64,000 nt of DNA from Protonemura montana (taxonomy: Eukaryota; Arthropoda; Insecta; Plecoptera; Nemouridae): assembly GCA_947568835.1 (NCBI GenBank), contig OX387610.1, positions 684,501 to 748,500 of the forward strand. The letters are read 5' to 3'. The translations under genes and the position numbers were made by a program. Below the pieces are notes generated by a model, which had not been told where the DNA came from, made no database searches, and was given only the letters and a program-made list of their open reading frames with translations. Shown here in pieces: positions 45,066 through 56,300 of this stretch (positions are counted from its first letter, which is position 1; every line of letters begins with the position of its first letter).

Positions 45066-46257
45066 ATGGTAAAATAAAACTTCCTTTAAAAGCATTAGAC
45101 AATTTTTGCCTCTCTACGTAGCGCCGTTTCGTTTACTGGAGGTTAAATTGTGTCCCTCGCATTGTTGGCCATCTTGGCCACATGGTCACTGTAAGACCGA
45201 CTAGTCATGAAACTCAAGTTTTTACCGATTCGGGAATTAGTTTCGTTGTCGGGAAATATTTGAGTAGACTTCACGCTGTATTTTATAATGGAGGATTCGT
45301 TTATTAGAGTATGTGTTCTCCAATACCTCATGGGGGATAGTAGGCCACGTTTGAGTGGTAGCCCACATGGTCACAACTGAATTGCAGGCCATTGTGAGGA
45401 AGGAGGTTAAACATATCATTTACCAGTTTCCTCCCCCGCTTCACAGTCGTTCAACAAAGCCGACAATCCGGAGAAGCCGAGCGCAGAGGCGGCGTTGATT
45501 CATCGCATCCGAATCACCCTCACTTCTCGCAACGTTCGCAGCTTGGAGAAAGGTAATTGAATAACATTGAAAAACTGAACTTGTTACCTTTGCAGAATAT
45601 TTTAGTTAGTTTTTCTAATCAAATTGATTCAAATAATTACCTATAAGACGTTCAAATCTTCAATTAGAAGTTGTTTAGCGTGAGTTGAACGATGGCATAT
45701 GTTTTCCAGTCTGCTCTGACCTGATCAACGGGGCCAAGAAGCAGAATCTGCGTGTGAAGGGGCCGGTTCGTATGCCGACCAAGATTTTGCGAATCACCAC
45801 GAGGAAGACTCCTTGCGGTGAGGGCTCGAAGACCTGGGATCGCTTCCAGATGCGGATACACAAACGTGTCATCGACCTTCACAGCCCCTCGGAGATCGTC
45901 AAGCAGATTGTATCCTTGCCATACTACGGGATGTGTTTTATTGTAGGGCTAGCAGCAGAGTTTGGGTGACATCAGTTGGCATTAAAATAGTGTGAAAATC
46001 TTTGCAATATGTGAGGTATTTTATATTAAGAATAATCTCTCATAAATTGATGCCCAAATGTGGACTGGAACTTCGAGCTCCACCTGTTGCTGGTACACAT
46101 AATGATGGGTGTTCAGTGATCCTCTAATAATATGATTATGAAATTGTGTAAATGTATGTTTGAATCCTGCTTGTTATTGTGTTTCCTTGACGACCTGCAG
46201 ACATCAATCAGCATTGAGCCCGGCGTAGAGGTGGAGGTTACCATCGCCGATGCATAG
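45066..46257 (+). CDS. RPS20: Small ribosomal subunit protein uS10 (RPS20)
   Basis: Component of the 40S head. Exons 45066-45068 (ATG only), 45447-45552, 45710-45909 and 46201-46257 sum to 366 nt, or 121 residues (human 119). Sequence: [60 protein letters not shown], ending [19 protein letters not shown]. The first coding exon holding only the start codon fits GAAACATG then GTAAAA, and the next exon opens in phase 0 after TTCACAG. AATAAA is at 46296-46301. Intron 3 contains a stretch like the tRNA-like foldback element (about 46030-46090). Confidence 0.97.
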
Positions 46258-46295
46258 AAATCTCGACGAGTGATTTGCCGAGCTGTTGCTCCGGA

Positions 46296-46301
46296 AATAA
46301 A
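46296..46301 (+). terminator. Poly(A) signal of RPS20
   Basis: AATAAA 39 bp after the RPS20 stop codon. Confidence 0.85.
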
Positions 46302-47755
46302 AGCTGGTGTGAAACTTGATCGTGTCTTGTTTATTTCTCCCCGGACTCCTTTTCATTTCTCAGCCGTCGTCTGTTCTTCTTTCTACGATAGAATTATAAA
46401 GTGGTTAGTTTTTGACACATTGCCTTGTTGCTTATAAAGTGAAGTCTTTTCTTCTGGTATCCACATGGCCGTGCTGTGTGCAGGAACACATGAGAGAGAG
46501 CTTGACTTATTGAAGAAGGAAACTGCAGTTGTTAGGTGAGTTATTAATGGGCAGAAATAATGACTTGTCAGCTTGAGAGATGAGATGCTTTTTGTGGCAG
46601 ATGGTTTTTAGAATTACTCTGAATTACATTTTTATGTTTAAGCCTGATTTGCTGATATAATAACTGACATGGTCTTTGGTCTGCACTTTGGAATGTACTT
46701 GGGACCAAACAAATATAATACAATAAGCAAACAGGTTGTTCAGCCAACAAAAACAAGCCTAAGTTTTGATGGCAGAAGCCAGTGCTAGCTTGTACCTGCC
46801 ATGCTAGCTCTGATGCTAGCTTTGTACAGAGATCTTGGTGAGAGATTCATGAAGACCTTGTGTTACCTCGTGTTACCTCATGCAAATATCCAGCTCTAAA
46901 CTAGTTCAGCACTAATGTAATAGAGCTTTGTGATTGGCTAAATGCCAACCAACTTTCTCTAAACACTTACCACTATAATAACACAGTGTAAATCCAACAC
47001 CAGATAATCCTACAATTACTTTCCACTAATTACAGCTGGTGATGATTTACTTGAGTTATCAGATCAAGTTAAATTAATGGTCTCGAGCTGGACTCCAATC
47101 TAGACTGGAAGCAAACTTCAAGGGAAGCTAACTAAACAATGTTATGCCATCATGGTACTGAAGAAGATTAAATCAAATAATACAATAATAATAATCGATC
47201 AGGGAAAGTTTGAGTTTGTTATGAGCTGTGGATTCATGTTTTAGGGCGACTGCTCCACCTCCTAATAAATATTCTCACTCCATGAAAGAACTGTCGTATC
47301 AATTTAAATCTAAAACCAAACAAAAACTTGTCGCAATCAATTCATCGGATCAAACATTGTGACTTGGCGTAGCTTGTACTTGTATAAAACATTACAACAT
47401 TCATACAAATCAATTCTAGCCAATATCCAACACATAATCACAATCACAGCTCAAGCCGTAAGAAACATTTTGTACTCCAAACTGACTCATTGGCGCGGTC
47501 AAATAACAAATCAAATGAAAGCTTTAATTAACTTGCTATCAGATGCACTGAACAACTCTGTAAGATCAAACTAAACAACGTACTATTGCAGCCAAGTCTT
47601 GCTCTTGTAAGGAATTTAAAGTTTTACTTGCTATAACTTGTATTTTATATTTAATATCTTAGTAATGTTAATACTTTTACTATTATCACTTTAACATTGT
47701 CTCAGAGTTTACACACAAGAATTGTTAATGTTTCTTACAGATATTATCTTCATTC
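46302..47755. other. Intergenic sequence, nothing assigned
   Basis: AT-rich sequence between the RPS20 poly(A) signal and the LINE. Short open frames such as the one at 47359-47574 have no recognisable motif and no splice context. Confidence 0.5.
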
Positions 47756-47759
47756 TTGG

Positions 47760-49097
47760 TCCAAATAACAAGAGCTTGATGAAATATAGAACAGATTTTT
47801 ATGCCACCAAACAGAAATTAAATTATGGGCTTGATAAAATGGGGCAAGTGGACGCTATTCTGCTGGATTTCTCAAAGGCTTTCGATGTGGTTCCCCACAA
47901 GCTACTCATTGAAAAGTTTGCAGCCATGGGATTGGACTCGCGGGTGGTAAATTGGATACAAGCTTTTCTCACTGGGCGAACACAGGTAGTAGAAGTAGGA
48001 AATTCGAAGTCCACACCCGCCCATGTCACATCAGGCGTAGTACAGGGAACGGTATTGGGACCAACACTGTTCATAGGATTCATAAACAGCATAGCTCAAA
48101 ATACTGCTTCACGAGTCCGCCTCTTTGCAGACGACTGCATCCTTTACTCAGCAATTAAATGTAAGGCAGACTCAGAAAAACTTCAAATTGACCTAACCCA
48201 AATCAACAAATGGGTACAAGAAAATGGCATGAAACTGAACAACGCAAAAACAAACATTATAAGTTTTACAAGAAAAAAAAAGAGTATCGACACATCGTAT
48301 GTACTGGATGGAGCGCACATACCAAAAAGTGACTCTGTCAAATACTTAGGTGTCACTCTCACCCAGGATCTCAGTTGGAATAACCATATCACCAAAATGG
48401 TATCAAGAGCAAAGCGGAACACAAACTTCATCGAGCGAAACTTAAAAGGTAGCGCCCTGAAAACCAAGGAGCACGCTTACAAATGTCTCATCCGACCTAC
48501 AATAGAGTATTGCTCAGGAGTGTGGGACCCTCACTCAGATGCACAAACACATTTAGTAGAAATGGTTCAGAGAAGAGCAGCGAGATTTGTGACCAACAAG
48601 ATGAAACGCTGGTCCAAGGCAAAGAAGAAACCTTGGACTAGTGTAACAAAAATCTTGGCGATGCTCCAATGGCCATCACTGGTTGACAGAAGACGCTCAG
48701 TCCGACTACGGTACCTCTTCAAAGCCCTCTCTGGAGAACCGGCATGGAAAGAACTCGCAGAGCGTGTCAAGACAAGAACATTCGCTGGGAGAGGAGACCA
48801 CGACAGAAAACTGTTTCTGCCCAGGTACAAGACGGACCTGGGTCGTTTCTCATTGATTGGCAGAACAATAAGAGATTGGAACAATATCCCCAGAAAGAAA
48901 ATGAGTAAAATCAAATCTGCAAAAGACTTTTAGTTACCTACCACGAGTATTACAAAACTACTTAATCTAGTTTTCTAGTTAATCTAGTTTTTAAATCTAC
49001 AATTTATTGCAACCAACAGGAAGAAAAATGTGTTCATTCCATTTAATGTTTTCCAAAGTTGTAAATAAACTCCTATTCTATTCTATTCTATTCTAAC
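47760..49097 (+). mobile_element. 5'-truncated LINE (CR1/Jockey group) with (TTCTA)n tail
   Basis: The coding sequence is open to the stop at 48931-48933, so this copy is fairly young. Motifs: DAILLDFSKAFDVVPHKLL, TSGVVQGTVLGPTLFIGFIN, VRLFADDCILYSA, VKYLGVTLTQDLSWNNHI, then a C-terminal PTIEYCSGVWDPH...QRRAARFV region. The first about 15 codons of the open frame come from flanking DNA; element homology starts near 47810. It ends after AATAAA in four TTCTA units at about 49073-49096. The endonuclease and ORF1 are missing. Confidence 0.94.
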
Positions 49098-49099
49098 AA

Positions 49100-50302
49100 A
49101 TGTATCTATTTTTTCAAAAGTACCCGTTTATGCTGCTAGTTTATTTTCTAATACACTTTACTTGGCAGTTAAATCATAAAGAATGTAATGAGTTGAAACA
49201 TTGCTTTTATAGCATGGCCACATGTTTGTACTCTCAACTGACTTTCCTGTCTAGCATTTCATGTTCTTGTAGAATAAAATAAAATAATTGCACAATTATT
49301 ACCGTATTTTATTTGTTGGTGACGATGAAGTTATTCTCCCCAATGTTTTGAGTGGATGTTGAAGTTGAAGCTTTGTCTTGGCAACAACTCAAGATGTCAA
49401 TGTCAAGCAAACAAGTTTAGTTGTCACTAATTTCTTATAATTTAGAGTTAGATTTTGTTAGAAAAGAGCGGTCCAGTTTGAAGGTGGTTCAATCAAGATA
49501 TCATTGTATGAAGAAAGCCATGAAACTGGGAGTTTAAACTTCTTCATTATCTTGAGAACACAAGGCTTGCAAGCATCGTAACCTGCAACAAACTATTTCA
49601 ATATTCACATCTGAAATAAAAACTAAGTGAAAAACAGGAGTAACTAACTAAACTTTCAGTACCTTCATTGAATTGACATATTGACCAATTGTAATTATGT
49701 AATACAATTAGAATATATATATTGTTTACAAATATAATTGTATCTGTGTTATTATCATTATTTTGTAAGTGAGTACATTTCATGTGAAAATGTATTTCAA
49801 AATAGCATCTGCAAAAATAGAACATTCCAAACATAAGGTTTTACTTTGATCAGTTATAAGATGTTGTTTTGCTTGCCTGGTTTTCTTGAATGGACTTCAG
49901 ATAATCTTTGAAAACCTTGACGTGAATTGAAATCAGGAGGGAAGACAATCGAAGTCTGGCAAGAAATATCAGGTGGACATCGATTGCATGACATTTAACT
50001 TCAAATCAAGAATCATACTTCGCAAGGCGGTCAAGATTAAAACACAAAACAATTGTCTACAATTGAAAGACAAATGATAATCTTTAATATCTGGTTTAAA
50101 AGTTACGATTGTTATTTTACACATTGTTACAATCGGTAAGAAGTCATCTCGGTCGTTACGTTCGGCTCGAGATTCCCACAAAGTAGCGACTCATGGAAAC
50201 TGCAGCGGAGCGTTGACGTTGAAACAGCGTAGCGATCCTCAGCACTGAGAGTCAACTTCACAACGAAGGTGAACGTTTTCAAAACTCAACTCCAAGCGAC
50301 GG
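49100..50302. other. Intergenic region at the DRG2 3' side
   Basis: No gene is recognised. It should contain the DRG2 3' UTR; a possible ATTAAA (minus strand) lies near 50084. It is AT-rich with short low-complexity stretches. Confidence 0.45.
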
Positions 50303-53300
50303 CTACTTTTTAATAACCTGCAGCAGACAAAACAATATTATTAATATATATTTATTCTCATACTTAGGCTTGGTACATGTTCTTATGCAAGTTCTTAGAG
50401 TAATAGGAAAGTACATTTCTGTTAAATCATGATCGCCGGTTGTATGGTGTCCACGTTAGTGTTACATTAAATTAAATGTAGTAATACAGTGAAGTTATAC
50501 AATGAAATTAGCCAAGTTATTTCAAGTTAGCTACGTTATTTACAGGACTAGTCTTTTGGATTGTTCCGTCTTTGGATTTCTTGTAACCGGCGTCTAAATT
50601 CCTTTGCGTTCTTGGGGAAGTGGGACGTGACCGGGGCATATTAAATATTTAAATGTTAACAGAAATATTGTCAGAGCCATCTGAAAGTCAGGGCTTATAT
50701 TTCATTGGTCTGCACATCATTGTGCCACCTGAATCCGCGTGAGTCAAGCTGGCTTCTTTTTAATAAACAAATAAATAAAAATGCCGTCTCTGTGAAATAT
50801 CTGTGAGTGTATCAACGCTATCGTTCGATGCCGAGCGTGGCAATGTTTTCAGGACGGACAAGAAAGTTGAGTCGAGGGACTCAATGATATCGAGACAGCG
50901 AGAGTTGGGACAGAGTACAACGTGGTGAGAAAGTTGAGTAAGATTCTCCAGGGATTTAATTCAGAACAATGAAAGTTGTGCAAATATTGCCCGTCGTAAA
51001 GATCTAAAGTGTCAGGTCTTCTCATTGCAGGCGAGTCCACCGAACTCTTTAAGATGAAATCTGTATTTAAATTGCAAACGCTTGCAATGCGCAGGGTATT
51101 TTATTATTATCAACACCAGCAACGTCTCAAAAATTGATCCCCGTTTGGACATCAATTTTTGAGACGATTATAGTGTTCATAATAATAAAAGTCCACCAAA
51201 CTCTGGTCTGAACTAGTGAATTTAAATACCTGACAAAATCTGAACATATCAAGATCAAGTTAGGCCTGAATATTTAGGTGATAGCATAGAATCTACTACA
51301 ATTTATTGTGTATAATTCTAAGTTGCTAATAAAACTATTATTATTATTATTATTAACTTCAACATGGTTGTTAGCTGCATAAAGATCAGTAAGAGACAAA
51401 ATGAAGTGACCGTCTGTCAGCATGTGAAGCAAAGTTTGTCCCACCCAACGTTTGAGATGAAGATTCACCTGCAGTGACGAGGGCAAACCTTCCTGTACCT
51501 ATGTACCTATGTACCCATGTACCTATGCACCTATGTACCTATGTACCTATGTACCTATGTACCTATGTACCTATGTACCTATGTACCCATGTACCCATGT
51601 ACCTATGTACCTATGTACCTATGTACCTATGTACCTATGTACCTATGTACCTATGTACCTATGTACCTATGTACCTATGTACCTATGTACCCATGTACCT
51701 ATGTACCTATGTACCTATGTACCTATGCACCTATGTACCTATGTACCTGACCACAGTGCAGCAAATGCACATTTGTAAGAGAAAAATAAATACAAATACC
51801 AACCTAACCTAACAAACGAAGCCAACAAACCTGTAGCACGTCTTCGTCGTGCATCTCGTGGTGGAGTCCCACGCGTTGTGGTGAGTATTTGGTGCTCGTG
51901 CCCCAGACCAGTGCACACTTGAACTCATCGGCCAGCGTACGGTGGATCGCGTGGCAGACGTGTTGCACCGAGACCCCACGTCGCAGAATCAACCCATCCT
52001 GGGGACAAAGTTCATGATGGGACCTCATGTAGTGCTATGCTAATACCGTTGAGTGTAGGTTCTCGGTAGAGAAACAACGTCAATGTTACAGTCTCTGCGT
52101 GAAAGATGGCCGCCAAATGACTACCTTACCGACAAAAATGCAGAGTACCGGAACATCACGTTAAGTGGAGCCACTGTCGTATAAAATTTAATTTCGATAT
52201 TTCTCGTAGGTTAACTCGCTTTTGAATATCGTCATGTGTATATCAATCGTTGAGGTAAACATTGACATTGGAGCATGAAAAGTGTTTGTATGTCTCACCT
52301 GAAAGTCCGGTCCTGCTCCAGGTTTCTTGGTGTAAACCCGGATGAGTGACAGGTATTCCCAGAGCTGCTCCAATAGGAAGTCAAGGTTCAGTCGCATGTT
52401 GCACGAAACAACAAGGCTGTGAGGTTGACGAGCAATCCTGTCAACCTCCTCTAGTGAAACCTGCAACATACAAATATTATTATTAATATTACATTGCTTA
52501 TTGTACAATCTTCTATCCTAATTAAAAAAAAAAAACACATACACATATCAGATGCATCAGATGCATATCTATAGATATAATTACAAATATTATTATTATC
52601 CCTTAAAGGTAAATAGAAGTAGAAAGGGTAGAAGTAGTGGGGCAAATTGTTTGCTGTAGGAAACCATTGCCATTGGTTGGCTGAATCTTCCCCTCCTTGC
52701 CATGTGAGCACCAGCATCACATGCATTCAGTCAATATAGAGATTAGCTGGGATTTCAAATTTCAATGGGGTGTAATAAATCTTTGACTTTTGAGGATCAA
52801 ACAAAGCAACTCTTTGTGAGTGATGGATATATTTTGATGTGTGGAATCTGGAACACCAGACTTGTCTGGGAATGAAAAGACAATCTTGCAAAGTATGTTG
52901 TTAGTACCAGGCAGTGGGTCTAATTCAAATTCTAATGGACATAAACCAGGGACCCGAACCGAAATGATTAAAGGTTCTGGTTCCGGTTCCGGTTCCTAAT
53001 TTTTTCAAATTAGGGTTCTGGTTCTGGTTCCGGTTTTACGTTTTTAAAGGTTCCGGTTTCGGTTCCGGTTCCATATTGTGAAGAGGGGTTCCGGTTCCGG
53101 TTCCGGTTCCTAATTTTCTCAAATAAGGGTTCTGATTCCGGCTTTAAGTATAAAAAGGTTCCGGTTTCACTTGATAAATAAAGCGTTATTTTTTTTTAAT
53201 TTTGCTGTTGTACAGGTTCAAGTTTTAGCGGTTTTTAGTGACACTTAGTTTTGTTTTTCCATCTGCCAGGGACAGGTCTTTTTCCTCACATTGGGTTTCG

Positions 53301-56300
53301 AAGCACACGAAGCCAGTTGCATAAAAGATAGGGGTGTAACGAAGTCGTAATAATTTTTTTGATTCAATTTCTCTGCAGAGTTACAGAGTACTACTATGTA
53401 CGCAGTAAAATAGGCAGGCTAGTCCATCTCTATAAGACAAAGCATGCACGACAAGGGGTTAGTTTGTTTGAGGCTTTCAAGTAAAAAATGTAAAGAAATG
53501 GATTTACGGTTACACTCTGATGGGGACAGGCAAAGGGTTATTTAACACTAGACATAAAATTAACTATAAACTGGATAAACCAGCTTTTCAAAATTATAAA
53601 AGGGGGCCCACCTATGCGGGTGAGCTTTATAGGGCATTGCCGGCGGATCTTCAAATCAAAAAGGACAAGAAATTAAAAATTGTGCTCAAGAATTTTCTAC
53701 TTGAAAAATGTTTTTATACTGTAAAAGATGTTTTATTGTAAAAGGTAGAGACAATGAAAAATTGTAGTGTAAATGTAAATATTATAGTACCTAAAAATGT
53801 TGCTATGGATACATAAGACGTATATGTTGTTTAATTGTTGGTCACCTAAATGTAATACTTTGAACTTGGCACGATGGCACGATGTGTTTAAACGGAATTA
53901 AAAACATTATTATTATTATTATTGTAACCACGATTTCGCCAACACTGAGCTAAAGTCTCAACGAGTATGATTTGCATCCCTCCTTTATGAGGTCTCTTAT
54001 GAGTTAAGACACATCTTACGGACATTATGAAACAGGACAAATTCCAGAAATAGCGAAAACTCGACCAAACTGGCTGGTCGCTCGGATCTGTTCGTTATAC
54101 AATTTAACATACGCTAGCATATTATGAAACAAGCTATTACCCGCGCTGGCCCACGAGTGAGTCGAGTCGGCAGGATACGAGGATTATAGCTTATCAGATA
54201 TAAAACAAAGTAGCTGGCTGCTAGGGCACCACCAAAGAACGCTTCTCAGAGCGGTGTGATCATTTATAAAGAAATACTCTCGAAAATGCCTCGTGTTTTC
54301 CCCAAACAAAATTGTGGATACAAGATGAGTCAATGGATGTTTTCGGAACAAACCAGTGAAACATTTTTTTTTCGTGTGGAAAAATTAAAAACAAAAAAGT
54401 TGTAAACAAAATATGCAAATAATTTTAATCTGAATTTCTGAAATCTCAATATAACTTCGGAACCTTTATGGAACCTTTAAGGAACCGAAAAGAACCCATG
54501 ATTTAATAAGGGTTCCGGTTCCGGTTCCGGTTCTTAGAAATTAATAATAACGGTTCTGGTTCCGGTTTCGGTTCCAAGAAAATACGGGTTTTTTCGGGTT
54601 TCGGTTCCGGTTTCGGTTCCGGTTCGGGTCCCTGACATAAACATCTCAAACCCCTCATTTGCAGTTCTGACTTAGCAAACTATTTCAGCCCCAGTGAACA
54701 GTGTTGATGCAGAGAGGTTTTTTAGTCAATACAACCTTGTGCTGACTGACAAAGGAACAAGAATGAAGGAAGCTATCATTGAAACTTGTTCAATGTTAAG
54801 TTTTAACAAGTAGTAGGTGTCGCTCATACTGCCAGACAATGTATTTCATGGTGGCATTTATGTAAAATATTGATTTGTGCTATTAATTTTGTTCCAAGTC
54901 CCTAACAAATACCGATGTTGAGGACCTACACTAAATATTTGCTTTATTGTAATTATTATTGATCACTTCTTTATTAGAGATCCCAGTGCTTACCCTAAAT
55001 CTTCATTCCTTTCGAATGTAGATCGCAAAAGCTCTTTTTTTCTATTTAGCTATAAACGCTAAAATTCAAATAATTAGCACTAAAATTTCGATAAAACTAA
55101 TGCTAAAAACACGTATCTCTATCCATCAGTAACTTACTTCATTTCTGCCTTGTAGATTAAAAATGTCACTTTCCTTTACAAACTTACTGCGTTTATCTGG
55201 ATTCCAATTTTAATTACAAACGTTTGCAATGCGCAACATATTTTTTTTCAGTTGAAGGGTGAGCGTTGAAGAGGTTGAAAAATGAGTAAAAACACTTAAA
55301 TATGCAAGCCTTTCAAATCAAGTGAATGACTCTAGCAAGACATACCTCAATGCAACCAACATTTCTACAAGATTACATTGAGTTTAGTTTGTTGTTATCA
55401 AGTTTGCTCACCTGATCGATCTTGTTGTAAGCGTAGACGCAAGGAAGGTAAACTCTGTTAGCTGAGATGACATCGATCAGCTCATCAGCGCTGCAATCTC
55501 CTCGAAATAAAACCTGCACGGAACAAAACTCATGTCAACTCGAAAATATGAAAATATGCAATCCAAAATATGTGGTTCTTTTGTTATTGGAAAATTGTCA
55601 GGACTGCTCTAACCCTTGATAAAGTAACAGGTACAAGTTACGAAACGTTGTGAAATTTAGTTGTTCTTTACTTAGCATTCAAAACCCAGTTGAAATAGTT
55701 TTTGTTAAAACTTGTGCTAAGTTTACATCAACTAGACATGAGTCTGGAAACAATCATAAGCTCTTGAATTATTGACATCGTTGTCAAGGCAATCTAAATG
55801 CAGCTAAATACAACAAAACTGGAGCTATTAATTTAAAAAACTTACGTGTTTAGCATTTTACATACAAAATTACCATGAAAAGTTGCAGTTTTTGACTAAT
55901 TCGACAAATTTGAGTGTAAAAAATGCCAAGGTTACGCTCAATCAATCATCAAAATTACAATTACAGGTCTACTTGATGTAAACTTAGAGAGATCTTAAGG
56001 AGTGTGAAAGTTAAAGAAACAAAGAAGCAATCAGTGAACTACGCTTACCTCGCAGTTGAAAATCTTGTACTCGTGCAAGATCAGCTGGACCAACTTCTCA
56101 TCAACCTTGGTCAACGGACACATAGCGTTGAAGCTGACTCCTCCCCCTTTCTTCAGCTTGAAGTAGATGTTCGGCTTGGGCTTGTTGAGTCTGATTCCCA
56201 CCGACTCAAGCTCCTTCTCCAGAAGTCCTCGTTGTACATCTTGCTTCGTGGCATCGAGCATCATTAACACCACATCAGCTGTCCTTGCAACCGCTATCAC

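Noticed and set aside
45910-46200. C/D box snoRNA in RPS20 intron 3
   Set aside because: RPS20 hosts a snoRNA in vertebrates, but no good C box plus D box pair with terminal stem was found here.
47359-47574. Upstream ORF of the LINE at 47760
   Set aside because: No ORF1 or endonuclease motif; the sequence is not continuous with the element.
51474-51812. Frames of alternating Met-Tyr-Leu-Cys-Thr type
   Set aside because: Translation of the 8-bp microsatellite inside DRG2 intron 6.
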